This document shows, one piece after another, positions 45,074 through 52,086 of a stretch of DNA of 64,000 bases. Under the pieces are notes generated by a model. It ran no database searches. It saw nothing but the letters and a program-made list of their open reading frames with translations, and was not told the DNA's origin. A program made the position numbers and the translations under genes. This DNA comes from Hahellaceae bacterium. GTDB taxonomy: Bacteria; Pseudomonadota; Gammaproteobacteria; Pseudomonadales; Oleiphilaceae. Numbering within the stretch: the first letter of the stretch is position 1; each line of letters starts with the position of its first letter. The DNA is taken from contig JADJWY010000005.1 of the NCBI GenBank assembly GCA_016716085.1, positions 642,041 to 706,040 of the forward strand, written 5' to 3'.

Positions 45074-45373
45074 GTGACGAATATTTACGTTGGCAACCTG
45101 TCATACCAGGTAACTGAAGATGATTTGCGTGGCGCATTCACGGCCTTTGGTCAAGTGAGTCGCGTTAACGTTGTGAAGGATCGCGAAACCGGGCGTTCAA
45201 AAGGGTTTGGGTTTGTTGAAATGGATAACGCGGATGAAGCCAAAAACGCGATTGAAAAGCTCAACAACACGGATCTCAAAGGCCGCCAGATGAATGTCAA
45301 TGAGGCCAGACCGCGTGAAGACAAGCCGCGTCCCAGAGGGGGTGATGGCGGTAACCGTCGTCCTTTCAGATAA
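45074..45373 (+). CDS. RNA recognition motif (RRM) RNA-binding protein
   Basis: A 99-residue RRM protein: RNP2 is IYVGNL near the start, RNP1 is KGFGFVEM, and a short Arg/Gly/Pro-rich tail follows (about 20 residues). These small bacterial RRM proteins are often cold-induced and bind single-stranded RNA. The GTG at 45074 (VTNIYVGNL) fits the motif position; the frame opens at a TTG (45059), five codons earlier. It has a leader of about 170 bases and is followed by two hairpins. It lies apart from other genes. Confidence 0.9.
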   Translation: MTNIYVGNLSYQVTEDDLRGAFTAFGQVSRVNVVKDRETGRSKGFGFVEMDNADEAKNAIEKLNNTDLKGRQMNVNEARPREDKPRPRGGDGGNRRPFR

Positions 45374-45413
45374 GACCTCTCTCTTCCTGACCACGTAGTA
45401 CGTCATTGATTCT

Positions 45414-45439
45414 GCCGGCAGGGCTCAGTCCCTGTTGGC
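45414..45439 (+). other. Hairpin after the RRM gene
   Basis: GCCGGCAGGG and CCCTGTTGGC form a 10-bp stem (two G-U pairs) with a 6-base loop. There is no strong T-run; it may protect the 3' end or act with the next hairpin. Confidence 0.45.
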
Positions 45440-45455
45440 TTCTGGCGTTTCCCTC

Positions 45456-45483
45456 GGGTCGCTATTTGCGACTCCCTCTTTTT
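45456..45483 (+). terminator. Terminator candidate after the RRM gene
   Basis: GGGTCGC-TATTT-GCGACTC forms a 7-bp stem (one G-U) followed by CCTCTTTTT. This is a usable Rho-independent terminator 83 bases downstream of the RRM stop. Confidence 0.65.
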
Positions 45484-45672
45484 GTTGTTCAACATTTCTG
45501 AGTCTTCCTTTTCGGGAGAGGCAGTGTTTCTGTGTGCCTGCTCAGCGAGGCGGCACCCGCCGATCGAGATGATCGCGTACAAACATGCACAATTCAGCAA
45601 CTCGTCTATAGTTATCAAGTGGATCAGGCTGAGCCTTAGTGAACGTGATTTCAAGGGGTGTCCCTCATCGCA
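45484..45672. promoter_or_regulatory. Leader region of the chemotaxis cluster
   Basis: The stretch between the terminator and the first receptor gene holds no convincing open frame. A -10-like TATAGT (45607-45612) is present with a weak ATGCAC-like -35 about 16-17 bases upstream. I found no flagellar sigma-28 promoter. Confidence 0.35.
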
Positions 45673-46896
45673 ATGTCCAATTTGGGTTTACGTAATGTGC
45701 TGTCACCTCCGGTACTGGCCATCAGTACGATTTTGCTTCTGGCGGGCTGGTGGCTGGACGGTGTTTGGGCAAAGGCGGCCATGACCGCTGCCAGTGTCAT
45801 CGTGGTGCTCGACGTAATGCGCCGGCTTCGCGAGCAAACAGTTATTCTGCAGCGCAGGCAGGCTGACGAAGAGGCTCGCAGGCTGGATGTCGGTGTGTTA
45901 AAAGAGGTGGGTGGTCTGTCAGGTGATCGCCTGAGACAGGCCACTATGCAATTGAGTGAGCTGAAAAGCACGATCACCGATAACATCGAGTTGCTGGGTA
46001 AGGCCTTTTTTGCGTTGTCTGCCAAAACCCACGAGCAAAATGACCTCGCCTCTGAAATCTTCACCAAGGTGAAAGGCAAACATTCGGATGCTGACGGCGA
46101 CACGCTGACCATCGAGGAGTTTGCCAAGTCGCTCGACAAGGTCATTGGAACCTATGTTGAGTTACTGATCAACGTAAGTGAAAAAAGCGTGAATGCGGTC
46201 CACCGAATAGAGGACATGGTCGGTCATATCGATCAGATGTTCGGCATGCTGGGCAATATTCAGGAAATCGCAGATCAGACCGATCTGTTGGCGCTCAATG
46301 CCGCGATCGAAGCGGCGCGGGCCGGTGAAGCAGGACGGGGCTTTGCGGTCGTCGCAGACGAGGTGCGCCGCCTTTCTCGCAGTTCGAGCGAATTGAACAC
46401 GCAGATCAAAGAAAAAGCTAATCAAACCAAGGTCGCTATCGGGAAGGTTAGGGCCATCGTCGGCGATGTCGCTTCGCTGGATATGAAAGAGGCGCTCAAT
46501 GCGCGCAGTTTCATCGATCAGATGTTGGATTCGATGAGCGAACTGAATGCCGAGGTGAATCAGTCGGTACTCGATATGAAGCACCTCACCTCAGAAATCA
46601 AACAGTCTGTCGACATGAGTGTGCGCGGGCTTCAGTTTGGTGATATTGCCGTCCAGAGCTGTGAAATGCTGGAGGACAGTCTGCGGGGGGTCGTGGAGGT
46701 TCAGCATGATCTCAATGACCTTTTAAATGTGGCGGGTACGTCAAGCGCTCAAGCAGCGCAGACAAATCTGCTGAGCCGGGTCGGTCAGGTCAGGCAGGCG
46801 GCAGCCGACAGTGCTAACCGCATTTCGGCTTCTGTCGCCAAGGCGAAAAGTGCGGACGCCTCGCAAGCGGCCGAAGACGATATTGAATTGTTCTGA
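45673..46896 (+). CDS. Membrane methyl-accepting protein with C-terminal LQFxDxxxQ motif and DIELF tail
   Basis: A 407-residue receptor-like protein. Two N-terminal membrane helices (residues about 9-45) have hardly any periplasmic loop, so it senses inside the membrane or cytoplasm. The signalling tip is IADQTDLLALNAAIEAARAG. Near the C-terminus lies GLQFGDIAVQSCEML, which repeats the D-x-x-x-Q spacing of the CheZ active site (DLTGQ in E. coli CheZ). It ends EDDIELF. The ATG at 45673 is used; GTG at 45658 is an alternative, and neither has a well-spaced ribosome site. It heads the STAS/phosphatase/Che cluster. Confidence 0.82.
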   Translation: MSNLGLRNVLSPPVLAISTILLLAGWWLDGVWAKAAMTAASVIVVLDVMRRLREQTVILQRRQADEEARRLDVGVLKEVGGLSGDRLRQATMQLSELKSTITDNIELLGKAFFALSAKTHEQNDLASEIFTKVKGKHSDADGDTLTIEEFAKSLDKVIGTYVELLINVSEKSVNAVHRIEDMVGHIDQMFGMLGNIQEIADQTDLLALNAAIEAARAGEAGRGFAVVADEVRRLSRSSSELNTQIKEKANQTKVAIGKVRAIVGDVASLDMKEALNARSFIDQMLDSMSELNAEVNQSVLDMKHLTSEIKQSVDMSVRGLQFGDIAVQSCEMLEDSLRGVVEVQHDLNDLLNVAGTSSAQAAQTNLLSRVGQVRQAAADSANRISASVAKAKSADASQAAEDDIELF

Positions 46897-46911
46897 TCAG
46901 AGAGGAAAATC

Positions 46912-47214
46912 ATGTCGATAGATTCCAGACTCAGTTCCGATGGTAAGACACTGACCATCGGCGTTAGAGGGCGGTTTGATTTCAGTGTGGTGAATGAGTT
47001 TCGGGGCGCCTACGAGGCCAAGGGTAAAGGTGTACATTATGTGATCGATCTGAAGCAGGCCGAGCATATCGATAGTTCTGCTTTGGGAATGCTGCTGAAC
47101 ATGCGCAGTTTCCTTGGGGGAGATGAGGCTAATATTCAGATCATTCACTGTGCCCCTGGCATTCGCAAAATTCTTGAAATCTCTCGCTTCGATAAGAAAT
47201 TCCAGATCAGTTAG
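46912..47214 (+). CDS. STAS-domain anti-sigma-factor-antagonist-like protein
   Basis: A 100-residue STAS protein. The phosphorylatable serine is in EHIDSSALGMLLNM, and the N-terminal strand GVRGRFDFSVVNEFR fits SpoIIAA/HsbA-like proteins. It lies 15 bases after the receptor gene and directly before a PP2C/ATPase response regulator. This is the layout of the HsbA/HsbR partner-switch module of Pseudomonas, in which the STAS protein is dephosphorylated and phosphorylated by its neighbour. Its client here is unknown; no anti-sigma gene is in view. Confidence 0.85.
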   Translation: MSIDSRLSSDGKTLTIGVRGRFDFSVVNEFRGAYEAKGKGVHYVIDLKQAEHIDSSALGMLLNMRSFLGGDEANIQIIHCAPGIRKILEISRFDKKFQIS

Positions 47215-47225
47215 GTGGGTGGCCG

Positions 47226-48929
47226 GTGAAAGTACTGGTTGTTGATGACGATAACTACAGTCGCAAGCTGATTACCTATGTGCTGGAAGAAGCCGGACAC
47301 AGTGTGTGTGTGGCGGAAGACGGGCAAAAAGGGGTGGATGCCTGGACGAGAGAGCAGCCTGATCTCGTCTTGATGGATTTGATGATGCCCGTCATGGATG
47401 GTTATGAATCGGCGACGCGTATCAAGGAAGAGGCGGGCCAGTTGTTTGTTCCTATCGTCTTTATGACCGCGATGTCAGAAGACAAGGCCATGGTTCGCTG
47501 CCTGGAGGTGGGCGATGACTTTTTGCTCAAGCCTGTCAATCTCGTCATGTTACAGGCAAAGATCCGGGTGCATGAGCGCAATCTGGAGTTAAATCGTCAG
47601 GTCTTCGAGCAGAATAAAGAGTTGGCTTATTTCCGCGCCAAAGTCAGTGCCGAATTTGACATGACCCAGCAGATCATGAAGGTCGCGCTGCAGAATAACC
47701 GTCCCTTTGTCGATGGTGTCAAAGTACATTGTTCGCCCCATTCCACCTTCAACGGCGATCTCGTGCTGGTGCATGAAAAGCGTGATGGTGGGTTGTATAT
47801 TCTGGTGGGCGACTTTACAGGTCATGGCCTGGCATCGTCGATTGGGTCGGTGCCGGTTTCACAGGCATTCAGTACCCTGGCAGAGCGCAACTCGGCGGTG
47901 GGTGTCATGGCGAGGGAGTTTAACCGGATTCTCTATCGCTTCCTGCCCCGAACCATGTTTTTTGCCATGACGCTGCTTGAGCTCAACGCTTCACGAACCT
48001 TGTTGGAAGTCTGGGCGGGTGGACTTCCGGATGCCTTCATCGTGTCGCCAGACGGCACCCTGAAACGTCGGTTGGGGAGTAACCATATGCCGGTGGGGGC
48101 GCTTGAGCACCATGAGTTCGAGGCTTTCGTCGAGAAAGTCGAGTTGACTGAGGGGGATAAGATTCTGATTTACACCGATGGTGTAAATGAGGCGACCAAT
48201 CCCGATGGCGAATTGTTCGGAGAGGAGCGCCTTTTAAAGGTGATATGCTCCCCAGAACCGGATCTGATCGGCCGTACGCTGACGGCGGTCAAAGAATTCA
48301 TGCAAGCGGAAACCTTTCAGGATGACCTCTCCATGCTGGTCGTTCACTGCAAGGAGACATCCCGCAAAGTTGAAGCGATCAAGAAAGAGGCTGTGTCCGG
48401 CGAGTCCGGCACGGCTGTCGAACAAGGCCGGGTCGCACAAGAATTTTCGCTTCCCGCCTTCCATGCGGAATTTCACTGGTCCCCTGATCAGTTGAGAGAG
48501 CCAGACCCCTTGCAGCTGGTTCGCAGCTGGCTTGAGCATCATGTTGCGATTCGTGCGCAGAAGGAAATCGTTTTAAGTGTGTTGTCTGAAGTCTTTAACA
48601 ACTCCCTCGATCATGGGTTGTTGTCTATGGATTCCAAAGCAAAGGAAGGGCCTGATGGGTTTGATACCTATTATCGAGAGCGTGAGCGGCGCCTGAAAAC
48701 CCTGGCGTCCGGGTTTATCACGCTTGAGGTCGGCTACGAAAACAAGCATCCCTGCGAGATCTTATTGGTCGTCCGAGACAGTGGGCGCGGCTTTAATTAC
48801 CACGACATCGATCTGGACGATTCAGAGTCTACCTTTGGACGCGGCCTGCCTGTAATCAAGGCCCTCTGTAGCGAAATGCGCTTTGAAGACGAGGGCGCTA
48901 CGATCCGTTTGAGAATACCCCTCAGCTAG
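47226..48929 (+). CDS. Response regulator with PP2C phosphatase and HATPase domains (HsbR-like)
   Basis: A 567-residue three-part regulator. Receiver (residues 1-125, Asp51 in LVLMDLMMPVMDGY), a SpoIIE/PP2C-type phosphatase (about 165-380, with VGDFTGHGLASSIGSVP and IYTDGVNEATN and DDLSMLVV), and a C-terminal RsbW-like kinase ATPase domain (LSEVFNNSLDHGLLS, VVRDSGRGF). It could both phosphorylate and dephosphorylate the upstream STAS protein depending on receiver phosphorylation. This matches HsbR of Pseudomonas, a link between two-component input and partner switching. GTG at 47226 is the start. A hairpin follows, then cheY. Confidence 0.88.
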   Translation: MKVLVVDDDNYSRKLITYVLEEAGHSVCVAEDGQKGVDAWTREQPDLVLMDLMMPVMDGYESATRIKEEAGQLFVPIVFMTAMSEDKAMVRCLEVGDDFLLKPVNLVMLQAKIRVHERNLELNRQVFEQNKELAYFRAKVSAEFDMTQQIMKVALQNNRPFVDGVKVHCSPHSTFNGDLVLVHEKRDGGLYILVGDFTGHGLASSIGSVPVSQAFSTLAERNSAVGVMAREFNRILYRFLPRTMFFAMTLLELNASRTLLEVWAGGLPDAFIVSPDGTLKRRLGSNHMPVGALEHHEFEAFVEKVELTEGDKILIYTDGVNEATNPDGELFGEERLLKVICSPEPDLIGRTLTAVKEFMQAETFQDDLSMLVVHCKETSRKVEAIKKEAVSGESGTAVEQGRVAQEFSLPAFHAEFHWSPDQLREPDPLQLVRSWLEHHVAIRAQKEIVLSVLSEVFNNSLDHGLLSMDSKAKEGPDGFDTYYRERERRLKTLASGFITLEVGYENKHPCEILLVVRDSGRGFNYHDIDLDDSESTFGRGLPVIKALCSEMRFEDEGATIRLRIPLS

Positions 48930-48930
48930 C

Positions 48931-48952
48931 AGCAGCTTTTTTTTAAGCTGCT
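48931..48952 (+). other. Hairpin with T-rich loop before cheY
   Basis: AGCAGCTT and AAGCTGCT pair across a loop of six T residues directly after the phosphatase gene. Because the T-run is in the loop rather than after the stem, it would be a weak terminator or attenuator separating the STAS/phosphatase genes from cheY-cheA. Confidence 0.4.
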
Positions 48953-49000
48953 ATGCTTACTAACGTTGTTGTTAAATCCAAGTGTTCGGGATGAAAGTAT

Positions 49001-49363
49001 ATGGCAAAGATACTCGCAGTTGACGACTCCGCTTCTATGCGGCAAATGGTGAGTTTTACCCTGAAAGGTGCCGGTTACCAGGTGGACGAAGCGTCCAATG
49101 GTCAGGAAGCATTGGGCAAGGCAAAAGCCGGTAAATACGACCTCGTTATTACCGACGTCAATATGCCGGTCATGGATGGCATCACCTTGATTCGTAGCCT
49201 GCGGGCTGAGGCAGCCTACAAATTTACGCCGATGCTCATGCTGACCACTGAATCGGCCGCCGAAAAAAAATCTGAGGGCAAAAGTGCGGGTGCGACCGGT
49301 TGGATCGTCAAACCCTTTAACCCGGATCAGCTGATCGCAACCATCAAGAAGGTGCTCGGCTAG
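49001..49363 (+). CDS. cheY: CheY chemotaxis response regulator
   Basis: A 120-residue single receiver domain. VDDSASMRQMV, phospho-acceptor Asp52 (VITDVNMPVMDG), the Thr in MLTTES and Lys in WIVKPFNPD are all present. CheA phosphorylates it and it interacts with the flagellar switch. It lies before cheA, separated by 40 bases, and is the only free-standing CheY in the window. Confidence 0.9.
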   Translation: MAKILAVDDSASMRQMVSFTLKGAGYQVDEASNGQEALGKAKAGKYDLVITDVNMPVMDGITLIRSLRAEAAYKFTPMLMLTTESAAEKKSEGKSAGATGWIVKPFNPDQLIATIKKVLG

Positions 49364-49403
49364 GCCGACTTTCACCGAGTAACACAGTGCGCAGAGGGAT
49401 GCC

Positions 49404-51569
49404 ATGAGTTTAGATCTCTCCCAGTTTCATGCCGTATTCTTCGAAGAAAGTTTCGAAGCGGTCACCGCCATTGAGAGTGGCCTGCTCGATATTCAGATCG
49501 ACAATGTCGATCCGGAGATGATAAACACCATATTCCGGGCTGCCCACTCCATCAAGGGGGGCTCGGCCACCTTTGGTTTCCAGCAGGTAGCCAGTTATAC
49601 CCATGTCATGGAAAACCTTCTGGACGAAGTCCGGGATGGTAAGCGGGCCATGTCACAGGAGATCGTCGATGTCCTGCTTCAGTCCGTCGATGCGTTGCGA
49701 GAGCTGCTGACACTGGCCCAGGCGGGTGACCAGATGGAGGATGGGCAGTTTGCGGAATACAAGCAGGCCCTGGACGATTTGATGAAGGGGAAAGCGCAAG
49801 GTAAGCCCAAGAAAGCGGCTGCTAAAAAAACGGACACGAAGAAAGCCGAGAAAGCGTCTGAGCCAGTTAAAGACATCGCGGCTGAGGCTGCGGTTGCCGC
49901 AGATTCCGGTGCGGCGTCCGAATTACCGGATGGCTGGCGCATCGTATTGAATCCCCACAAGGAAATGATGCAGCGAGGCAACGATCCGCTGCGTCTGATT
50001 CGCGAACTGGGAACCCTGGGAAAAACGACGGTCACCTGTGATACCTCGCTGGTGCCAGATTGGGAACATTTTGAACCGCTGAACAGCAGCTTGAGCTGGA
50101 CGGTCATTCTCGAAGGCCAGGTCGCCCGCGAAGCCGTGGATGAAGTATTTTCCTGGGTTGAGGATGAATGCGATCTGGCGTTTATTCCGCTGACCGGCGC
50201 TGATCTAAAGGCAAAAGCACCCCAGCCTGATGATTCGTCTGAAGTCGTGGTGAAGGCGGAAAAACCGGCTGCGGTAGAAGAGGCGGTTGCTGAAACTGAA
50301 AGCAATTCGCCCTCTGCTGCGTCCAGCGCGGCAGCAAGACCTAAAGCAAGCCCACCTGCTGCCGCAGAGTCGCAGTCCATCCGGGTTGATCTGCACAAAG
50401 TCGATTCACTGATCAACATGGTGGGTGAATTGGTCATCACACAATCCATGCTCAATGTGCTCAGCGATGACGAAATGCTGCAGGGCATGGAAAAACTTCA
50501 GCAGGGACTGGGTCAATTGCAACGCCAGACCCGTGCGCTGCAAGAAGGCGTCATGCAGATTCGCATGCTGCCGATCTCATTTTGTTTCAATCGCTTCCCG
50601 CGAATGGTGCGCGACCTGAGCCGCCAGTTGGAGAAAGAAATCGAATTGATCCTGACCGGCGAAAGCACCGAAGTCGATAAAACGGTGATCGAGAAGATCA
50701 ATGACCCCCTGGTTCATCTGGTGCGCAATAGTGTCGATCACGGTATTGAGGTGATGGCTGACCGTGTGAAAGCGGGTAAACCTGAACATGGGTCTGTCTG
50801 GCTGCGCGCCTACCATCAGGTCGGCAACATCGTGATTGAAGTGGAAGATGACGGTAAAGGTCTGGATCCTGATTTGCTCTTCGCCAAGGCAGTGAAGAAA
50901 GGGTTGATCGCTGAAAATGCCCAGCTGAATCAGGCTCAGATTTTTGACCTTATCTTTGCGCCCGGATTTTCGACCAAAGACCAGGCGACAGACCTGTCAG
51001 GGCGCGGTGTCGGCATGGATGTGGTAAAGCGGAATGTACAGGCGCTTGGCGGTGGCATCACCGTCGACAGCGAGTTGGGCCGGGGTACGCGCTTTACCAT
51101 TCGTCTGCCGCTGACGCTTGCGATCATGGATGGTCAGTTGGCAAAAGTGGGCGAAGAAATTTATGTCGTGCCCTTGGTGTCGATCATTGAGTCACTGCAA
51201 CCGGAAGCCTCGATGATTAACGTCATGGCCGGTGCTCAGGAAACCATCAAGTTGAGAGGGCAGTATCTGCCTGTATTGCGTCTGGCCGATGCCTTTGGCG
51301 TGCCCCTGTCTGAGGATGAGCGTAGCAAACCCCTGACCGAGGGTATCGTGGTGATCGTTGAACATGAGCACCAGCGTTTTGGGATCTTTCTTGATGACCT
51401 GCTCAGTCAGCAGCAAATCGTTATCAAGTCCCTGGATGAAAACTATCACACCGTTGAAGGCATCTCTGCCGCCACAATTCTGGGCGATGGCCGTGTGGCC
51501 CTGATTCTGGATGTGGCGAGCCTATGCCAGTTGCAACAGAAAACCGAGGCATTCGCCGATGCAGGGTAG
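49404..51569 (+). CDS. cheA: CheA chemotaxis histidine kinase
   Basis: A 721-residue soluble kinase. The Hpt domain begins at the N-terminus with His48 (FRAAHSIKGGSATFGF). A Lys/Ala/Glu-rich linker (about 130-165), a P2-like domain (about 170-270) and a second Ala/Pro-rich linker come next. The dimerisation, ATPase (VRNSVDHGIE, DDGKGLDP, FSTKDQATDLSGRGVGMDV) and CheW-like domains follow. The start is at 49404. It precedes cheW and the receptors in one direction. All kinase motifs are intact. Confidence 0.92.
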   Translation: MSLDLSQFHAVFFEESFEAVTAIESGLLDIQIDNVDPEMINTIFRAAHSIKGGSATFGFQQVASYTHVMENLLDEVRDGKRAMSQEIVDVLLQSVDALRELLTLAQAGDQMEDGQFAEYKQALDDLMKGKAQGKPKKAAAKKTDTKKAEKASEPVKDIAAEAAVAADSGAASELPDGWRIVLNPHKEMMQRGNDPLRLIRELGTLGKTTVTCDTSLVPDWEHFEPLNSSLSWTVILEGQVAREAVDEVFSWVEDECDLAFIPLTGADLKAKAPQPDDSSEVVVKAEKPAAVEEAVAETESNSPSAASSAAARPKASPPAAAESQSIRVDLHKVDSLINMVGELVITQSMLNVLSDDEMLQGMEKLQQGLGQLQRQTRALQEGVMQIRMLPISFCFNRFPRMVRDLSRQLEKEIELILTGESTEVDKTVIEKINDPLVHLVRNSVDHGIEVMADRVKAGKPEHGSVWLRAYHQVGNIVIEVEDDGKGLDPDLLFAKAVKKGLIAENAQLNQAQIFDLIFAPGFSTKDQATDLSGRGVGMDVVKRNVQALGGGITVDSELGRGTRFTIRLPLTLAIMDGQLAKVGEEIYVVPLVSIIESLQPEASMINVMAGAQETIKLRGQYLPVLRLADAFGVPLSEDERSKPLTEGIVVIVEHEHQRFGIFLDDLLSQQQIVIKSLDENYHTVEGISAATILGDGRVALILDVASLCQLQQKTEAFADAG

Positions 51570-51573
51570 TGTT

Positions 51574-52071
51574 ATGAGCGACAAAGCTGGAAGTGAAGGC
51601 GTTGAGCAGACGCTGGAAGAGCAAAGCCGGGAATATCTGACGTTTCGCCTGGATGAGGAAGAATACGCGGTGCCCATTGAGCAAGTGAAAGAACTGCGTG
51701 CCTGGGAGCCGGTAACCCGCGTGCCTCACGCCGAAAAATACGAGTGTGGCCTGATCAATGTGCGCGGCGCCATCGTGCCCATCATGGATATGCGTCGGCG
51801 CCTGGGGCTCAAATCGCAAGCCTACAACAAGCATACGGTAGTCATTATGTTTGGCATTCAGTCCGCCAATGGCAAGGAGCGCGCGTCGGGTGCCGTTGTG
51901 GATGCCCTCAGCGATGTGGTGCGCTTCGGCGACAGTCAGATCCAGGCGCCCCCTCAGCTCAGTCGCAAGAAAAGTATGAAATTTGCTTCCGGTGTGGTTG
52001 AGCACAAGGAACGCATGATCGTTATTCTCAATATTGAAGATGCCCTGAACAATGGGCCGCGCATTCACTAG
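51574..52071 (+). CDS. cheW: CheW coupling protein (first copy)
   Basis: A 165-residue CheW: YLTFRLDEEEYAVPIEQVKE, then EYECGLINVRGAIVPIMDMR-like receptor and CheA contact region. The start at 51574 (MSDKAGSEG) follows AGGG and lies five bases after the cheA stop. It links CheA to receptors. A second CheW lies further down, after the two long receptors, so each may serve a different receptor. Confidence 0.9.
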   Translation: MSDKAGSEGVEQTLEEQSREYLTFRLDEEEYAVPIEQVKELRAWEPVTRVPHAEKYECGLINVRGAIVPIMDMRRRLGLKSQAYNKHTVVIMFGIQSANGKERASGAVVDALSDVVRFGDSQIQAPPQLSRKKSMKFASGVVEHKERMIVILNIEDALNNGPRIH

Positions 52072-52086
52072 GGGGAGACCACACCG

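Noticed and set aside
45484..45672. Sigma-28 (FliA) promoter before the chemotaxis cluster
   Set aside because: A GCCGATCG occurs at 45559-45566, but there is no TAAA-like -35 at the right distance.
45374..45672. Small RNA or small gene downstream of the RRM gene
   Set aside because: Two hairpins are present, but no promoter plus terminator pair or convincing coding frame could be defined.
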